Of a stretch of DNA of 64,000 nucleotides, positions 24,080-35,629 are shown one piece after another. The translations under genes and the position numbers were made by a program. The stretch's first letter is position 1. Each line of letters starts with the position of its first letter. The DNA is taken from the NCBI GenBank assembly GCA_009739215.1, contig VSJF01000001.1, positions 744,001-808,000 of the forward strand, read 5' to 3'. The DNA comes from Floccularia luteovirens. Lineage: Eukaryota; Basidiomycota; Agaricomycetes; Agaricales; Squamanitaceae. The notes beneath the pieces were generated by a model, which did no database searches, had not been told where the DNA came from, and worked only from the letters and a program-made list of their open reading frames with translations.

Positions 24080-25824
24080 TTAGATAGCTAATTGTACTGC
24101 ATGGGAGGCAGCCTCGTCGAGACTATCAAACGCTACAATTTTCAAGCCCGACTCTTTAATCATCCTTTGCAAATATTACGTCAAGCTCTGAAACAAAGCG
24201 TGGAGATTTCAACTCACTGTTTAGCCTCGCCTTCCTTAGTTCCTTTTAGACGAACGATTAGAGGTATATTTAGATTTAAGTCTTTGCTGGCTTTGATGAC
24301 ACCTTCAGCAATGTAGTCACATCGCATGATACCTGAAAGAATTCAATAACCTTGTTCCAGAAAGACTAATTTGCACCCACCTCCGAAGATGTTGATGAAA
24401 ATGCTTTTAACTTTGGGGTCAGCAGTCAAAATTTCAAATGCCTTCTTGACAGTCTCCGGTGTTGCACCACTGTGGTTTAATTTTGAGTGAGTGGAGTCAT
24501 TAACGCAAAACGGGAAACGGGAAGCCTTACCCGCCAACATCAAGGAAATTCGCAGGATTACCCCCGTGGAGTGAAAGAACATCCATGGTCGCCATTGCTA
24601 GTCCCGCACCATTGACAAGGCAGCCAATACTTCCGTCAAGTTTAATAAAATTCAGATTGGCCTTTTGTGCCTCGACTTCAGAGGGTTCCTCCTGGGAGAT
24701 ATCTCGCAATGCGAAAATGTCTTGTTGTCTAAATTCTGCATTGTCATCGAAACCGAACTTCGCATCCATGCTGAACGGGTGATTCCGGGTTGAATGGAGC
24801 GCACACACAGAGAAGAAAGCACCACAAACCACAGCACATGTCCATCGGTTGTCAAAGCCATTGGATTTATTTCTATTTGAGTTGCATCTTTCTCCTTGAA
24901 TATCCTATAGAGATTGATAAATATATCTGCGGCTTCCGATTGTGTCTTCTCATCCGAGAAGCCAAGTTTCTTTGCTACCCCCAATGCTTCAGGTTTGGAC
25001 AAACCTTTTTCAAAGCTGATTGGGGTTGTAATAATGGCGTCTGGATCTTTGGCGGCAACTTCTTCGATGTTCATGCCACCCTGGGCTGACGCTACGAGAA
25101 CCACACCTTGTGATGCGCGGTCATTCAAAACGGCGACATAATATTCATGCTCGGGTTGACGGCGTTCCGCAAGCATGACCTAAGGAGAATATTCAGATTT
25201 TACGGCAAACGCATAGATTCCGGAGTAAAACACGGACTGCATTACAGATACGTCCTGCTGCACCTGTCTGCTTCGTGATGAGTTTAGAGCCTATCATTTT
25301 CTCAGCAATGTCTTTTGCTTCTTTGGGGCTTAGTGTGAAGTATGAGTTATATAGTCAAGTTATTCATACTAGAAAACTAACCTATTAACCATGTGAACAC
25401 CCCCCTGGAATCCATTGTCAAATTTTCCCTTCCCACGCCCGCCAGCGAGTACTTGAGCCTTGATCACTAGCTTGTCGCGACCTTGTTTGTAATGGTAAAG
25501 ATAGAGTCATTTCAAAAGAAAATGTGGACGCTAGACTACCAAAGTTCTCCGCGACGTCCAGCGCCTCTTGTGGTGAGAATGCAGGAATGCTCTTAGGTGT
25601 TGGAATGCCGTACTATACTCTGAATAAGTACGGATAAGAATGTTTGTAGGTAGAAGCGAACCGCATTCAAGAGCTTCATGGACTGGTGTTCATGGATGGA
25701 GAGGAAGCGTCTCTGAACTGTAGACGCAGACTGTAAAAAGAGTTAGAATACAGATGAACAGGTTCAGAAAAGATAAAAGACATACTTGTACCAGAGTCCG
25801 TGCTCTTCCCAGGGATGATAACAT
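24080..25824 (-). CDS. LSC2: Succinyl-CoA ligase beta subunit, mitochondrial
   Basis: TCA-cycle enzyme converting succinyl-CoA to succinate with nucleotide triphosphate formation in the matrix. ATG at 25822-25824 gives a short Arg/Ser presequence ([13 protein letters not shown]) spliced to a mature start resembling [17 protein letters not shown]. Other exons read [19 protein letters not shown] (ATP-grasp), [37 protein letters not shown] and [20 protein letters not shown]. Next are [20 protein letters not shown] and [18 protein letters not shown]. The C-terminus ends [12 protein letters not shown] at 24080-24082. About ten exons. Subunit type (ADP or GDP specific) cannot be judged, though fungi usually have the LSC2 form. 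Confidence 0.93.
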
Positions 25825-26366
25825 GGTGGATGTAAACGAAGACGGTTTAACGGGTGTCCCGTGGTTAAGTGGTGCTTAGTCAGCTTGTTATAAGGAAAAA
25901 CATGGAAGACGGAACGGACTGGACAATTTGAACCAAAGTGACGATGACGGATTGTATTTTTATTGGCATCTTTCCTGTCTCTCAGCCCCCAAAATGTTGT
26001 TGGGTTCATCTTTGGAAGATTCAATCACTATCCTTGCCTTGAGTTCGGTGGACTTATTCCACTCGTGGGTCGGCCGAAATTAGGCTCAGGAATATTCCGT
26101 ATAACTTTTGTATTCCTCATGTACTACATGTCAATAGATTGATTGCATCGCTGGTATTTCCAATGAAACGTGGCAAGAAGTGCAGGTCATATGGACCCAG
26201 TACCAGAATTTGTCCACACCTGCAATTGGCCGCATTGCATTAGAATTTTCGGTATATTATTACACCGATATCCTTGGCCGCAGGTCGATGTGGCACCTTC
26301 GATCACTCAACCCTACTCCTACAACTAACCTCGGTTAACCAGGCTTTTCGTCACTCAACACATATC
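25825..26366. promoter_or_regulatory. Divergent intergenic region LSC2 / DinB-like gene
   Basis: About 540 bases between two start codons on opposite strands; both promoters should lie here. No clear TATA box or coding exon is seen. Confidence 0.4.
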
Positions 26367-27270
26367 ATGCACTCTGCACAAGAATTCGCTTCATCTGCCA
26401 CACAAAACACAATGGTCAATGGTTCCAAAAGACGAGACGCAGACTCAGACTCAAATGCACGACTTCAGCAGCTTTATGTTGCAAAAACCGTTCTTCTCCA
26501 GGCAGTCGACCTTCTGGACAACTACCTTACTTCTGATGACCAGCTCAGCATACAATCAAAATTTCTGCCAGGCTCTACTATCGGTTTGTATATCTATTCT
26601 GATCTCCACCTGAATTACTCTCATTTTGACGGGGCACAGGAAAACACCTTCGCCATGCTCGCGACCACTTCGTTTTACTTGCTGATTGTATGGTGACACC
26701 CACACCCCGCACCTTATCTTATGACACAAGAATCAGAAATACACCAATGGAAACAAATCGTTCCAGTGCTCGTGCTGCTTTACTGGAGACCGTGAGGCAA
26801 CTGGAAGAGGTGATGCCAAATGCAGATATGGATGAACCACTGACACTGCATGCAATAACACCATATATGCACGAATGCCAGACAACATTTGGGCGAGAAG
26901 TGAGTCGTGTGATTCTTGTGAAATCGATATCATTCGCTCAACCATACATCGTTAGTTATGGTTTTCAAGTCTACATTGTGTGCACCACTGGTCAATGGTA
27001 AGCAAGTCATACCTTGAAAGAAAAAATTGGAACTGGCTGATACCCTTCTTAGGTTCGGGTTATCTGTGGAGAACTTGTAAGCGTAAACGAAATATATGCT
27101 CTGCAATCGAAAACTCATGTACCTAACAGAACATCAAACTGACCGATGACTTTGGTTTTGCACCCTCTACGCTTGTATATCAAGGTGATTTCAATACGGA
27201 CTATGCTAATGCATCTTTGGCTAATTTCTTGTCAGATCGCGAAGCACCGCTCGGAAAAGCAAAAATATAG
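26367..27270 (+). CDS. DinB-like domain protein
   Basis: Fungal member of the DinB/YfiT-like four-helix fold, whose bacterial relatives are metal-dependent thiol transferases; substrate unknown. ATG 26367 (a second ATG at 26412) precedes LQQLYVAKTVLLQAVDLLDN. A splice after STI gives GKHLRHARDHFVLLADCM, followed by YDTRIRNTPMETNRSSARAA. Further exons give LWFSSLHCVHHWSMVRVIC and NIKLTDDFGFAPSTLVYQ. Histidines in KHLRHARDH and HCVHH are good metal-ligand candidates. The last intron (27185-27235, 51 bases) is a multiple of three and carries a good branch site and acceptor. The spliced tail is DREAPLGKAKI, TAG at 27268-27270. Same strand as RPD3, 286 bases upstream of it. Confidence 0.78.
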
Positions 27271-27556
27271 ATAGCATATTAACCTGTAGTAATATTGAAA
27301 ATAACACACTCTCGATTTCCCCAAAACTATAACACTATTTAGAAATTTCCATGAGCCACTACAAAATTTAAGCACCAATGGATGTACTGACGGCAATTGT
27401 TTCTCCCAGACTTTAATAGCAAACAATCGCACGTGCCAGGTTCATCTGCATCTCGAATTAAACAGGAGTTATTAATTCACCTACTTGCTTTGGTACCATT
27501 AGTCTTGAGTGTCCAACGTGAAAGGTTATGCAAAACTCCCGGCAAAGTTTTTCACA

Positions 27557-29993
27557 ATGAGCGAAATAATGGTGCCGATTGGTGGCGAGAGCCAGAAAAA
27601 GCGTGTCGTGAGTTTATGTGCAATGTTGCCGATAAACTCAAGGGACTGATAGAAAGAAATGATCAGTGTTACTTTTTCGATTCCGACATTGGAGGCTTCC
27701 ATTATGGCCCTGGTCATCCGTACGCCTATGCTAATACTCTTTACAATCACTAATATTTTTTTTTGCTCTAATAGAATGAAGCCGACGCGTATTCGCATGT
27801 GTCACTCTTTGGTTATGAACTATGGCCTGTATAAGAAGATGGAAATTTTTGTAAGCCCATCAAACTTATGTTGACACCATTTAAATGGTAGATGCTCACA
27901 TCATGCCCAGCGTGCAAAACCCGCTACGAAACGAGAAATGACCCAGTTCCATTCTGATGAATATGTTGAATTTTTGAGTAAAATTACACCAAGCAATATG
28001 AACTCCTATATCAGAGAACAACACAAGTGTAAGCCATTGTTCCTACTCACTACACATATATGAACTCATTTGTACGGCAATTTAGATAACGTCGGTGACG
28101 ACTGTCCTGTGTTTGATGGGTTGTTTGACTATTGTTCTATATCTGCTGGCGGGTCAATGGGTACGTGGAATGTCTGGGCTCACAGATAAAACTGTTGAAG
28201 ATTCTCTAGAGGGTGCTGCTCGTTTAAGTCGGGATAAGTGTGACATCGCTGTAAACTGGGCTGGGGGCCTTCATCATGCGAAGAAAAGCGAAGCCAGTGG
28301 GTTTTGCTATGTAAACGGTTCGCTCGCTCTTGCTTTGCTTGCTCCATTCAGTTCCTATTGAATCTGGTCTATCAGATATTGTCCTTGGGATTCTAGAGCT
28401 GTTACGGTCCGTTTCTATGCGATTCATGGAAGATTTAATGCTAACACTTGGGAAAACGCAGATATCATAACAGAGTGTTGTATATTGACATTGACGTACA
28501 CCACGGAGATGGTGTAGAGGAAGCGTTCTATACCACAGACCGTGTCATGACAGTTAGTTTCCACAAGTACGGAGAGTACTTCCCAGGCACGGGTGAAATC
28601 AGAGTAGGTTCATACCATTGTTGGGATATTATCTTCCTTATTGACTCTAGTTCAGGATGTTGGCGTCATGAAAGGGAAATATTACGCGTTGAATTTCCCA
28701 CTCAGAGATGGCATTTCCGACGAGAACTATAAATCTGTCTTTGAACCTGTATGTATGCGACCCGTCCCGCAACCAACTTTAACTGACAGCTTTTTGTCCC
28801 AGGTGATCCAGCAAGTGATGGAATCATACGATCCCTCAGCAATTGTTCTGCAATGCGGGACAGATTCTTTGTCAGGTGACAAGCTGGGGTGCCTCAATCT
28901 ATCTATGCGAGGTATTACATGTCTGCTAACCCGAATTATATTGTTTATAATGAAACGTTAGGGCACGCTAACTGCGTGAAATTCGTGAAGTCATTCAATA
29001 AACCTCTACTTTTGCTTGGTGGTGGTGGGTACACAATGCGAAATGTAAGCCGAGCATGGGCGTATGAAACAGGACTCGCAGCAGGTGTTGAACTTGGCCC
29101 TGGTAATAATATTCTCAATGAACTGTCAACGTATCTGATAATCGTCCAATTTAGAGATTCCTGTAAATGAGTATTACGAGTACTTTGGACCGGATTACCA
29201 ACTAGATGTCAAATCATCGAATACCGATGACATGAATACATCTGCTTATCTAGAACGCGTCAAACGCATAGTTATGGAAAATTTGCGTAATATGGGTGGA
29301 CCCCCCAGTGTCCAGATGACAGGTACGTAAAAATAGTATCCATAACATCTTGCTAACTGACTTCCTACAGATATCCCATCCATGCCCATTGACGACGTTA
29401 TAGACGATTCAAACCAAGATGATGATCTGATACCTCCAGATGAACGCAGGCATCAACGTTTACTCGACTCTAGACGTCAAGCAGATGGTGAATTGTCAGA
29501 TTCAGATGATGAAGGTGAAGGTGGACGGAGAAACCATCGTAGTCACAAAGCAGATGGAGATAGTAGCGGGCATGATTCAAACGGAACACTCAAGTTTGGT
29601 TTAGGGGTTGGCATTCTCGCATCTGGGCCCTCCACTACACACGGTGCAGGACCAAGTGGCCATCATACTGCGGTACGGATCCGGTCATCGGCCAATACCA
29701 ACGCAGATGCAGAAGCGGCCAAAATGGACGTCGATACACCTTCAAACTCGACAGAAAATGAAGCGGATGCGCCTAGTGGTACAGAAATGGGTAACGGGAC
29801 AAATATCTCTGGTGAGAATATGCCTGATGTAAGCGAAGCTGGTGAAACTGGACGTGCAATGAGTTTAGGCGATGATACTGGTGGGAGGACAGAAAAAGAG
29901 GATAAAGATGTCAAAGCAACGGACACAAATGAAAATTCAGCCAAATCTCAAGATGATAATATGGTTTTAGATAAACCTGCTAGTATACACTAA
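27557..29993 (+). CDS. RPD3: Class I histone deacetylase RPD3
   Basis: Zinc-dependent lysine deacetylase, catalytic subunit of Sin3/Rpd3-type corepressor complexes in the nucleus. ATG 27557 gives [17 protein letters not shown], spliced to [18 protein letters not shown] and [19 protein letters not shown]. Catalytic features are intact: the His pair in [20 protein letters not shown], zinc ligands in [15 protein letters not shown] and [11 protein letters not shown], and the catalytic Tyr in [11 protein letters not shown]. About eleven exons with GT-AG introns in consistent phase. The final exon (about 29371-29993) encodes a roughly 200-residue acidic, Ser/Asp/Glu-rich tail after the domain, beginning [19 protein letters not shown], a common extension in fungi. 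TAA at 29991-29993. Confidence 0.95.
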
Positions 29994-30109
29994 GTACTAC
30001 TAGTACCTGGACTCAGACTGTATCTTCAGTTTACCTTCACGTGACTTGAGACCACTGACTCGACGCGACAATTTTAATTAATCGCTCCTCCTCCCTTTAA
30101 CTTATTACA

Positions 30110-31296
30110 ATGACAGATACTGAGAACAGACCTGTAACCCCACCACCGCGTGCAATCAATCCACAATTTCCGACAACACCAGACCACGTAAAACAATTTG
30201 AGATCAATCGCCTCAAAGGTGGATAAATGATACCTCGATAATGCGTTACCAATATTAACTGTATAACATAGCCAAGGCTGCCCAACTCCATCGAGAATCT
30301 GAGGCATCTACATCGTCAACATCTAACGCTCACAATAAACGACCGTTGAATGGCGATATTCTGGATAGGACATCTCCTACAGGACCGAAGACGTCATCGT
30401 CTAAACCTCTAAAGCGCGACTCGCGTCTGGGCAAATATTTCGAATATGACTTATCAAAGATGGTGAATTCAAAAGGAGGCTTCTTGGTTGAAGATGGGAA
30501 GGAGGTAGATGAGGAGCTCATAAGAAAGGAGAAAGGAAGGGAGAGGCAGCGGGCAATGCAGAACATCGAACCTCGTAGGATTGTTACATAAATGCCATTT
30601 AACCGTCTAACCGAAGGAAATTTTGATGTGCAGCTATGTATCTTGATCCGGCGATGAATCCAAAATGTCGTGAATGTCAATCTATGGATATTGACCAGAC
30701 GCTCAAGAAAGTGTTTCGGTGCGTTGTCTGTAAGAAATGCGAAAACGAGAAACCGGAAAAATACAGTCTTCTTACCAAGACGGAATGTAAAGAGGTGCGT
30801 TATATGTCATCAGCAATTAGCTCAGCTCGGTTCTAACGATCACAATCACCTAGGATTACCTTTTAACAGATCGTGGGTATTCCAAATTTTGGCAGAAAAT
30901 TCCTCCATCTAACTTTTGGATATATTAAAAGCCGAACTAAGAGACGAAGAACTCCTTCCTCATTTACTCAAAGCAAATCCCCATAAATCTACCTATGCAA
31001 ATATGATGCTTTATCTAAGATACCAAGTCGAAGAATTCGCATGGAAGAAATGGGGTTCTCCTGAAGCCCTCGACGCAGAGTACGAGCGACGGACTGCCGA
31101 TAAGAAGAAGAAAAAGGATAAGAAGTTTGAACAGAGTTTAAAGGAACTCCGAAAGCGTACGAAGGAAGGTGTCTGGCAAAGGAGAAAGGATGAAGAACAT
31201 AAGCATATGTTTGGACAGACGGAGACAGGACCCGACGGTACTGCGCGTCAAGTCTGTCATTCATGTGGATTCACGATTGAGGTTGAAGAACTGTGA
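30110..31296 (+). CDS. RAD14: DNA repair protein RAD14 (XPA homologue)
   Basis: Damage-recognition factor of nucleotide excision repair. ATG 30110 starts a Pro-rich N-terminus (TDTENRPVTPPPRAINPQF). The third exon ends before the zinc-finger exon, which reads MNPKCRECQSMDIDQTLKKV and FRCVVCKKC, a C-x2-C...C-x2-C pattern. After an intron, a 16-base exon giving DYLLTD joins via a GTGGGT intron to PELRDEELLPHLLKANPH, the XPA DNA-binding core, with NMMLYLRYQVEEFAWKKWGS. The C-terminal exon is Lys-rich and ends CHSCGFTIEVEEL, TGA at 31294-31296. About 310 residues, near normal for the family. It follows RPD3 by 116 bases on the same strand. Confidence 0.92.
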
Positions 31297-31859
31297 ATTT
31301 ATCGATTACTACACTCCGCAAATTCGCGCTTCACTACACAGGAGCCAGTTAACACCCTAACTGCACGGATCGTCATGACTCCTTTGTACTGGCCTCCCGA
31401 CCGGTGTCCACATGATTTCCTCCCGGATAACATGCTTCTGTTGTTACCAATTTTTGCAAAGTTTCAGACGGGCAACAACTTGCTACGTAGTATGTCCTGA
31501 CTAACCATTAACTTGGTAAGACATGATCCGTAACTGTGACCTGGTGCCGTTTCCAAGCTTTTTCGCCTGTAGTACAATGTAAATTGGGTTTTGTAATAAT
31601 GATAGTGTCATCTATATAATAGTCGAGTCCGTGATACGCAACGCTTTCGAACCAAGCAGTTGAAATTCGTGCATCCACTGCAGGTGTACCGGCAGCCGGC
31701 TGTTAGTTGTTCCGGACTCATACCATTTTCTATACAAATGATTGATTTTGAAAATTATACATCGAGTAGAACCTAGTCAAAGCCAATACTACTTATACCC
31801 ATCCTGAACAGCTGTAGCTTTTCAATCCGTAGTCCCTCCCTTGAACAAAAACACCGGAA
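31297..31859. other. Intergenic region RAD14 / thioesterase
   Basis: About 560 bases holding the RAD14 3' region and thioesterase promoter. No coding exon or clear TATA box is seen. Confidence 0.4.
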
Positions 31860-33429
31860 ATGTCTGACACCAACCAAGTAGAACATGAACAAATCTCCAC
31901 TTCCCTCGAAGTTGAGCAAATTGAGGTTAATCTCTTTCGCTCCAAGTCCCTTTGGTTACCAATTCGTGCCCGTGGTGTGTTTGGGGGGTGAGCCATCTCT
32001 AATGGGTGTAATAGCTCAAACAACGGTAGCTGAATCTCTGTTGGTTTAGACAAGTCATCAGCCAAGCTTTGGTTTCAGCGACGAATTGTGTGGACCCTGT
32101 CTTTGGCCTTCATGTAAGCGCCTTTTTCGAAATATTAATATATACATCAATACTAACCCCAAACACATCTTTTAGTCCTTACATGTAACTATCTCTCAAT
32201 CCAGATTCCTTTATTTTATTGACCGAAACTTACGGCCGCTAGTGCTATTTTTTAACCAGTGCTTCATCTTCAACCCCTATCGTATACAGCGTTGAGCGCC
32301 TTCGAGAAGGAAGGACTTACGTCACTCGTTCAGTCAAAGCAGTGCAAAACGGACATGTCATATTTATCCTTTTATGCTCCTTTCAAAAACCCGAGCCATG
32401 GCAGCCGCAGTACCAATGGCCCATGCCAAAAGTTCCTTATCCGGATGAGTGTGAATCAGAGGAATTGCGATACTCTCGCGCAATATCAGACCCGAATACG
32501 AACCCAAAGTTGGTAAAGATCTTCGAAGATCTGGTTGCTGTGCGTATATACTTTGCACTGCACTCAATGTATTGAAAAGAAAGAAAAACTTTTTATCTTC
32601 TAGGAGCGGTCTCGGAGCCCAATTGCAGTCAGACGTGGGGAAGAACATAGTATCGGAAGAGACGGAACGGTTATGTATTGCTATTGGATGAAAGCCAAGG
32701 ATGTACCGAAATATGAAGCTCCTTTCCAAAAGGTACGCAAACTGTTTAGTGTCTTGTGACTCTATCGGACTGAAAGTATAGTAATATTAACTTGTTTTTT
32801 CTATTGTAGTGCATATTGAGTTATATTTCAGACATGTACCTGTAAGTTACCTATATCTGCTGAATGAATTTTGGAGGTGTCTAATTGTGGTTCCTTCAGC
32901 ATTGGTAGCGCTTCGCGTATTATTGGCCTCACACGATATGGTCGTGGGCCGTCAGCTGTCAGTATGACAGTAAGTTGACGTTATCATTTTAAGTTTGTGC
33001 CGCCGAAGTCTTTCTTACCAATGAATTACTAGTCCACACTGGATCACTCGATTTATTTCTATAAGTCCGTTTTACATTTCTTAATGATACATGACCAAAG
33101 CCTCATTGATTCCTTCTTTCAGTGACAATTTTGATTGCGGAGATTGGCTACTATATGCTGTATGAATACGTTGATATTCACATGCATTTCAATGCTGATG
33201 TATTAATTTTCAAGATTGTTTGTCCTAGAGCGGGATCAGGTCGAGGCATCGTACATGGAAGAGTGAGTGCATGAAAATTTACCTCCATATTACATTTTTT
33301 TGACCATGATGTAAGATGTATACACAAGCTGGGACACTTGTCGCCGTCACTTCACAGGAAGGAGTCGTTCGAGCCGACATCAGGGGTCCGAGTGAAAGTG
33401 AAGCGAAGGGGACACAATCCAAACTATAG
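31860..33429 (+). CDS. TES1: Acyl-CoA thioesterase II, peroxisomal (TesB/ACOT8 family)
   Basis: Hydrolyses acyl-CoA to free acid and CoA in peroxisomal fatty acid oxidation. ATG 31860 begins MSDTNQVEHEQISTSLEVEQ, then LFRSKSLWLPIRARGVFGG with the first hotdog block GGQVISQALVSATNCVD. This is followed by RLREGRTYVTRSVKAVQNG. The second hotdog domain has YLIGSASRIIGLTRYGRGPS, VSLDHSIYFY and DNFDCGDWLLYAV, with GSGRGIVHGR before MYTQAGTLVAVTSQEGVVRA. The protein ends in TQSKL: a perfect type 1 peroxisomal targeting signal (SKL) directly before TAG at 33427-33429. About nine small exons. Family and location are both strongly supported. Confidence 0.93.
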
Positions 33430-34054
33430 ACTAGATCTTTTCTAGAAAGCCGATTCTGATGAAACATCTATCACATCTATGGGTCAATAATTCGACCGTA
33501 ATCAACTAATAGTGGTTCTCTTCATTTTAGTCTTAGGATATATGTAGAGTACAAGGGGAACTGCTTTTTGTTAATGAAATCCTTATTATGTATGCGATAC
33601 GGACAGTCCATTCTTACATATAAGAATGAAAGGTGCAATGAACCTGAAATTTGACAGACGTACAAGACGTATGGCACAAGAATTTCCAGAAAGCCTATCC
33701 CTGAAAGTGCTGTGGATGGGATAAGATACGTGATACGCCTAAATCACGTAACGCCATTTATACAGAAACGGAGACAAGCTTTTATTACTTCCCATTTTTT
33801 CCTTAAAAGCACTCTTAAGCAATCGCCGAAATCATCACATATACGATGTACAGATTTCGATACAGGAACTTTTGAGAGATACGGACATCATTGTGGGTGC
33901 ACAATCCTTTCCAAGCTAATAAATCCTTGAAAGGATACGAGTGATGATGGCCATGGAAAGTGGGAAGTATTATGCAATGAAATGAAAGGATGCTCGTGTG
34001 ATCGTGTGAGATAGCCAATAGAGTATATACGGTACTAGAACAAAGGCAAGAGAT
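33430..34054. other. Convergent intergenic region thioesterase / RPS27
   Basis: About 625 bases between two converging stop codons; expected to be the two 3' untranslated regions. Nothing else recognisable. Confidence 0.45.
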
Positions 34055-34497
34055 TTAATTTTTTCTGCGGAATGAGCAACCTGAGAGGAAATGGCCATGA
34101 GTTATCGATTCCCCAAAGGTATGGCTATAATAACTGACCTTCTGTTAACCGTGCTTTACCACCTGTTGGTTGACAAAGCACACTTGTGCACGCAGGGCAG
34201 ACGACTACAGTCTGTGCATGTGAAAAGACAGTGGTGATTGCAAAGCAACCTGGTGTCAACAAATGAGCAGAGCTGATTCCCACAGACATTACGAAGGCAA
34301 GGCCTCATTGATGAGGGAATAACAGCACTTACCGGGACATTTGACATCCATGAAATATGAATCTGGTGATTGCACAAGACGTTTGAGCTTGTGCTGCTTC
34401 CTTTCGAACTCGGGTGAGGGGTTGAGGAGATCAACGGCGAGAGTCTAGGGAAATGGTTATATCTTCATATTTGGATACAGAACACCGCACATACCAT
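34055..34497 (-). CDS. RPS27: 40S ribosomal protein eS27
   Basis: Small-subunit ribosomal protein with a C4 zinc ribbon. The ATG at 34495-34497 stands alone before a GTATGT intron. The second exon then begins [20 protein letters not shown] and runs to YFMDVKCPG. The third exon gives [20 protein letters not shown] and [16 protein letters not shown], and the last gives GCSFRRKN before TAA at 34055-34057. The zinc cysteines sit in CPGC and CPAC; the usual final residue is Lys and here one Asn is added. Four exons in 443 bases, with an intron directly after the start codon as in many ribosomal protein genes. Confidence 0.95.
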
Positions 34498-35629
34498 GTT
34501 AGAAGCTTTTGTTGGTTATGGTGTGAGGATGACTTTTTTTTGTGGCTTGCGCTGTAAGTTCACGAGGGCGCCAAGTTGTGTGGATGATGAAGAGTTAAGG
34601 TTTGAGTCAATGATAGTTGAGTTTCAATTCCAAACTCCGAACTCGGCCCCGGCCATTTGACTCGTCTCACACCAGTTCGGAGAGATGCGAAGATGCAGTA
34701 GAGAGTTGATCTGACATGAGAATGCACTACAAAAGGCGTTGTTGATAGGCGGCTATATTATTTTCAGAAGAATGTTGGCGATGTGCTTTACAATAACGAA
34801 AGGAATGGTTTCTGGATCGTTGTATCCATTCAAGATGCAACGATCAAGTTGTATAAAAATGAAGTGATTATTGTTGTGACCATCATTCAGGACTGCTGTT
34901 TTAGGTACAACGGCGGTAGAGGCATTTAGGATGATGCGCATGAACTAGCTTGATTGGGGAAAGATGAAACAAGGTAACGTTGGAGGGGATGCATATACAT
35001 AATCGGATTGGATACATTCTGTTGGAAAGCTTATTGTTGACCCTTGTAAAGTACAAGAAACGGTCAAGTCCGTGTACACGTGTTGAAACTCGCAATTGTC
35101 CTTTGTTTCTGCATCCCAGGCTCCTTTTTGTCTGGCTGTTGCAGGGCATGCTTTCATGATGGATTTCATTATCAAGAGTATATATCAATAGTATCACAGC
35201 TATTCTTTTTATATAAAGCCTCTCTATATTCCTTTTGCCTTCACCAGGATTTGATTCCGGTCCCTTTCCCCTCTTAATACCAGACCAGGTTAGTTCTCGT
35301 CCGCAGTCCTGCCACACACCCCCACTGACTCCTACACCGTCACCTCCGCTTACGTAGCCGTTAGGTCAGTCCCCGATCACGTATTGGCTTTCTTCATAAA
35401 CACTTGAAACTGACCAGTTCCCCTTTCTTTCTTGTCAGACACTGCCGTCGTCTCTACCCTCACGCTTGCACACATTTTAGCAGCTCTTTCTACACGTATA
35501 CGTCATCACCCTCTCAAGTCAATTGCTCATCTGGTCTTCGTTCTCCACAATACTTCATCCTTTTATCGCCGGTCGATAATTTTTCGCTCCAAAATCGCTT
35601 TCTCTCATCCTCCAACACATCCCTCTGCA
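34498..35629. other. Intergenic region upstream of the BTG/Tob gene
   Basis: About 1.1 kb between the divergent RPS27 and BTG genes. A 76-codon minus-strand frame (34945-35175) exists but has no family match or clear promoter. The last 250 bases before 35630 are CT-rich, as in a transcribed leader. Confidence 0.4.

Noticed and set aside
11458..33429. Idea of a peroxisomal gene cluster (PXMP4 plus thioesterase)
   Set aside because: The two genes are about 19 kb apart with nine unrelated genes between them.
34055..34497. Searched RPS27 introns for a box C/D or H/ACA snoRNA
   Set aside because: No convincing C and D box pair or H/ACA boxes were seen; the introns are very short.
34945..35175. 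Minus-strand 76-codon frame with six cysteines, possible small secreted protein
   Set aside because: No signal peptide, no spaced cysteine pattern and no promoter; it lies within the probable promoter of the BTG/Tob gene.
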